A DNA stretch of 64,000 bases from contig NZ_JAKSDZ010000001.1 of NCBI RefSeq assembly GCF_023509475.1, forward strand, positions 349,950-413,949. Direction: 5' to 3'. How positions within the stretch are numbered: the first letter of the stretch is position 1; every line of letters begins with the position of its first letter. Positions 62,454 to 64,000 of this stretch are shown piece by piece. The translations under genes were made by a program, and so were the position numbers. The DNA is from Aestuariirhabdus haliotis (GTDB lineage Bacteria; Pseudomonadota; Gammaproteobacteria; Pseudomonadales; Aestuariirhabdaceae). Under the pieces are notes generated by a model that was given only the letters and a program-made list of their open reading frames with translations, did not search any database and was not told the origin of the DNA.

Positions 62454-62502
62454 CTACCTTACAAGGTAGGTCAAGCTTGCAAGGTACGCTACCTTGTGAG
62501 GT
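62454..62502. promoter_or_regulatory. Palindromic AAGGTAG cluster
   Basis: CTACCTTACAAGGTAG at 62454-62469 is a near-perfect palindrome. Its right portion, ACCTTACAAGGTAG, pairs at 13 of 14 positions with CTACCTTGTGAGGT at 62489-62502; CAAGCTTG and another AAGGTA lie between. Its left edge overlaps the ribosome site of the minus-strand gene ending at 62441. It could be an operator cluster for that gene, or an mRNA fold hiding its ribosome site. Confidence 0.5.
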
Positions 62503-62517
62503 CTTTTGAATTAATTG

Positions 62518-62983
62518 TTATGTGTCAGTGAGGCCAGAATCATGAGTAACTGGAAAACTCAGAAGGGAGATGAGTGGCGCTATGATAATGGTACTATCCA
62601 CGCGATAGGGGACTTAAACTCGGCTGAGTGCGCATTTCTGGTTGGAGATATTACTTGCTCAAATAGGGAGATCACTGAAAAGCATCTCCTAAATTTCCTC
62701 CGTGAGACAAAGGAGAGTTTTTCGGAGTCAGGTATATTTATAAAGCAATCGCGCTTAAAGTCTTCTGCCAAAGAAGTGCTAATGTCTTTAGAGAATAAAG
62801 GCTTAGTCTGCAGCAAGGCTTCAGATTCACCACAATCTTTAATTGAGGTGGTTAGCGTGCCGGCAAAAAAGTGGTGGTCGTTGTGGTAGCCACACATAAC
62901 AAGGCCAAGCAGCATCGCGCACTACGTGCGCTGGACAGCCTTTCCGCGGCTTCGCCGCTCCAAGTCTGCCGCTGTTGGCGGCG
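62518..62983 (+). mobile_element. Integron gene cassette 1
   Basis: The cassette begins inside GTTATGTG (62517-62524; cut G^TT) and ends inside GTTAAGTG (62983-62990). Its own R'' box CACATAAC (62893-62900) is the exact complement of its 5' GTTATGTG, as expected if the circular cassette carried a complete attC. It holds one gene, whose start is 24 bases from the left boundary and whose stop is 3 bases before R''. No attC precedes it, so it may be inserted at a non-attC site; no integrase is in the window. Confidence 0.75.
62542..62889 (+). CDS. Cassette-borne hypothetical protein
   Basis: 115 residues from ATG 62542 (GAGG 8 bases upstream). No signal peptide or membrane helix. Polar, mixed charge, beginning MSNWKTQKGDEWRYDNG and ending in an aromatic tail (KKWWSLW). 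The middle has a helix-rich stretch (ITEKHLLNFLRETKESF) and RLKSSAKEVLMSLENKGLV, which looks like a small winged-helix-type fold. Codon use is more AT-rich than the chromosomal genes. Function unknown; typical of integron cassette genes. Confidence 0.7.
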   Translation: MSNWKTQKGDEWRYDNGTIHAIGDLNSAECAFLVGDITCSNREITEKHLLNFLRETKESFSESGIFIKQSRLKSSAKEVLMSLENKGLVCSKASDSPQSLIEVVSVPAKKWWSLW

Positions 62984-62990
62984 TTAAGTG
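62893..62990. repeat. attC recombination site
   Basis: 98 bases from R'' CACATAAC to R' GTTAAGTG. Inner L-boxes pair as GCCAAGCAGC with GCTGTTGGC, leaving one extrahelical G, a classic attC feature. The centre can form further hairpins (GCGCAC/GTGCGC and GCGGC/GCCGC). R'' and R' do not match each other because R' belongs to the next cassette, as expected in an integrated array. Confidence 0.82.
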
Positions 62991-63473
62991 ATATGAGAAA
63001 TATCTTACTATTGTCAGTACTTTTGGCGCTTCCAAGTGTTCCTTTGGCATGCCCTAATATTATTGGGGTTTGGAAATCGTCCAAAGAAAAGAGCATGAGC
63101 CACAACCTGTTTAACTCTGGTGCATCGGAGTTACAACTGTCATTCTCGGCACAGGCTTTTGGCAATTTAAAGATCAAGTACTCGCTAGATGAGTCGTATA
63201 TTTACCCTTCCACATCTGTAGCAATAAGCCTAGATGGTGAGGAGAGTGAATTTTCAGTTGATGAGTCTTTATCAAGTTACAAAGTAGTAAACTGCACAAA
63301 AGATACTTTGTTTCTACGGTTTAACTCTGAGGAGTATGGTGCTTACGAAAATACATTTCATTTCGAAGGAGCCGATGTTTACTGGGTGTCTTCTGAGTAT
63401 GCCCCTGAACTTCGAGAGTATTTTGTCCGTATTTCAGAGTAAGTTACATAGAATGCTAGTTGGCGCACTTAAC
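62984..63473 (+). mobile_element. Integron gene cassette 2 (attC incomplete)
   Basis: It begins in GTTAAGTG (62983-62990). Its R'' CACTTAAC at 63466-63473 is the exact complement of that start and lies 24 bases after the gene. Beyond R'' no L-boxes and no GTTRRRY R' box are found within 150 bases, so the right end appears lost or replaced; the true end may be displaced. Confidence 0.6.
62993..63442 (+). CDS. Cassette-borne secreted protein, unknown
   Basis: 149 residues from ATG 62993, only 2 bases after the attC R' box. The signal peptide MRNILLLSVLLALPSVPLAC ends in LAC, so it is either a lipoprotein or cleaved near this Cys. The mature part starts NIIGVWKSSKEKS, resembling small lipocalin-like 'GxW' proteins, with alternating beta-type strands rich in Ser, Glu and Tyr. 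Codon use is AT-rich compared with neighbours. The function is unknown. Confidence 0.72.
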   Translation: MRNILLLSVLLALPSVPLACPNIIGVWKSSKEKSMSHNLFNSGASELQLSFSAQAFGNLKIKYSLDESYIYPSTSVAISLDGEESEFSVDESLSSYKVVNCTKDTLFLRFNSEEYGAYENTFHFEGADVYWVSSEYAPELREYFVRISE

Positions 63474-63515
63474 ACCTATACGACCGGGCCTTGTAAAGAA
63501 ACAAAAAGACCCTAA

Positions 63516-63538
63516 AACAGCACTTGCTCAGTGCTGTT
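63516..63538. terminator. Hairpin downstream of cassette 2
   Basis: AACAGCACT and AGTGCTGTT form a 9-bp stem with loop TGCTC, followed by GTTTATT. It could end transcription from the cassette genes. The surrounding stretch 63443-63731 shows no supported gene. Confidence 0.5.
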
Positions 63539-63731
63539 GTTTATTAGAAACACCTTTTTCACTGCTTGCGATAATTTCATGGCGGGCTTGCCTTTGGGGA
63601 GGCTGTACCAAATACCTATCGAGAGTCTTCCTGTTCAATGTATTACTGAGCAGGTGTTTTGATTCATCAAAACGCTACTAGAAATTTATCGGTTACCCTT
63701 GGGTCTGGCGCTTCAAAGGTCGGGCTTGCTT

Positions 63732-64000
63732 GTGCATCCAGTTATAGTTCACTCAGTCAAGGGGCAGCCAAAAGGATGACAGCGCACGGCGGGGGCTTAA
63801 GAAGCTAGAGCCCTTATCCGGGCGAAAGGTTGCAGTTTGGCACAATATCTCCCCCTTCCAGAACGGCAAGCAGGTGGTTAATGATTCGAATAGGCCCGTA
63901 GGGGGGAGACATGGACGTCGAGCCAACGCTGGAGGCAGGATGCCTCCTTGCGTTGCCAGAATTATTATCCATCTGCGCAGTGCACCCGAAGGGCGTTCTG
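63732..64000 (+). ncRNA. Structured non-coding stretch, possible 5' part of a group II intron (runs off the window)
   Basis: No convincing gene, but dense local complementarity on one strand: GGGCT/AGCCC (63794-63812), TCTCCCCC (63848-63855) with GGGGGAGA (63902-63909), and CAACGC-x-GGAGGCA-GGA-TGCCTCC-x2-GCGTTG (63924-63955). GTGCATCC at 63732 resembles the GUGYG-type start of group II introns, and nested stems would suit domain I. The diagnostic domain V and a maturase gene would lie beyond the right edge, so this is a hypothesis. Confidence 0.4.

Noticed and set aside
62454..62502. attI site of an integron
   Set aside because: Repeats are symmetric operator-like elements; no integrase gene adjoins and the core GTT boundary is 15 bases away without integrase direct repeats.
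63460..63681. 73-codon plus-strand frame after cassette 2
   Set aside because: No ribosome site, overlaps the R'' box and a hairpin, and the composition is not protein-like.
1..64000. CRISPR arrays, complete insertion sequences or prophage
   Set aside because: No regularly spaced repeats, transposase, or phage structural genes were found on either strand.

Overview
This 64 kb window comes from the chromosome of a gammaproteobacterium with moderately high GC. Two blocks of conserved gene order point to the Pseudomonas/Cellvibrio side of the class. The first is yheS / lysine-rich AlgP-like protein / FKBP isomerase / rsd(algQ) / dsbB. The second is gshA / PaaI-type thioesterase / tex / pckA / hslO / hslR / yrfG / nudE / cysQ. 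No rRNA, CRISPR array, complete IS or prophage is visible; one tRNA (Leu, anticodon CAG) is present.

Layout. 1-3.2 kb: a TetR-led minus-strand operon (TetR, a 58-residue membrane protein, a GyrI-like anchored protein, a fatty-acid/sterol hydroxylase cut by the window edge) divergent from a Rieske oxygenase, with a 32-bp palindrome between them. 3.4-9.1 kb: chromate pump, PEP-CTERM protein, radical SAM protein, fructosamine-kinase-like protein, and a DUF2235 hydrolase fused to a PilZ domain. 9.2-14.9 kb: a ThDP enzyme plus FAD dehydrogenase beside a LuxR regulator, then a peroxiredoxin divergent from a TetR regulator. 14.9-39.5 kb: mostly core housekeeping (translation factor, protein folding, redox, glutathione, gluconeogenesis, nucleotide sanitation) with an RND efflux pair and a sodium/proton-type antiporter inserted.

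39.5-50.6 kb is rich in signalling: a six-helix membrane / 2Fe-2S / class III adenylate cyclase, an OmpA-family protein, a PAS-GGDEF diguanylate cyclase overlapping a nitrobindin-like protein gene, and a chemotaxis receptor with a periplasmic haem-c motif. Together with two PilZ proteins (the DUF2235 fusion and a YcgR-like protein at 38.6 kb) this suggests strong second-messenger and redox control. 50.9-61.9 kb is an organic-acid uptake island: a TRAP transporter with a FadR-type GntR regulator and two matching operators, a CitA/DcuS-type two-component system, a TctCBA tripartite tricarboxylate transporter and an Lrp-type regulator.

The last 2 kb are the most clearly acquired DNA: two AT-richer hypothetical genes in tandem integron cassettes (one full attC site; R'' of each cassette is the exact complement of its own R'), with no integrase in view, followed by a non-coding, strongly self-complementary stretch running off the end that could be the start of a group II intron.

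Start codons were chosen by Shine-Dalgarno placement and family length. All functional calls come from reading motifs and general family knowledge; no database search was run.
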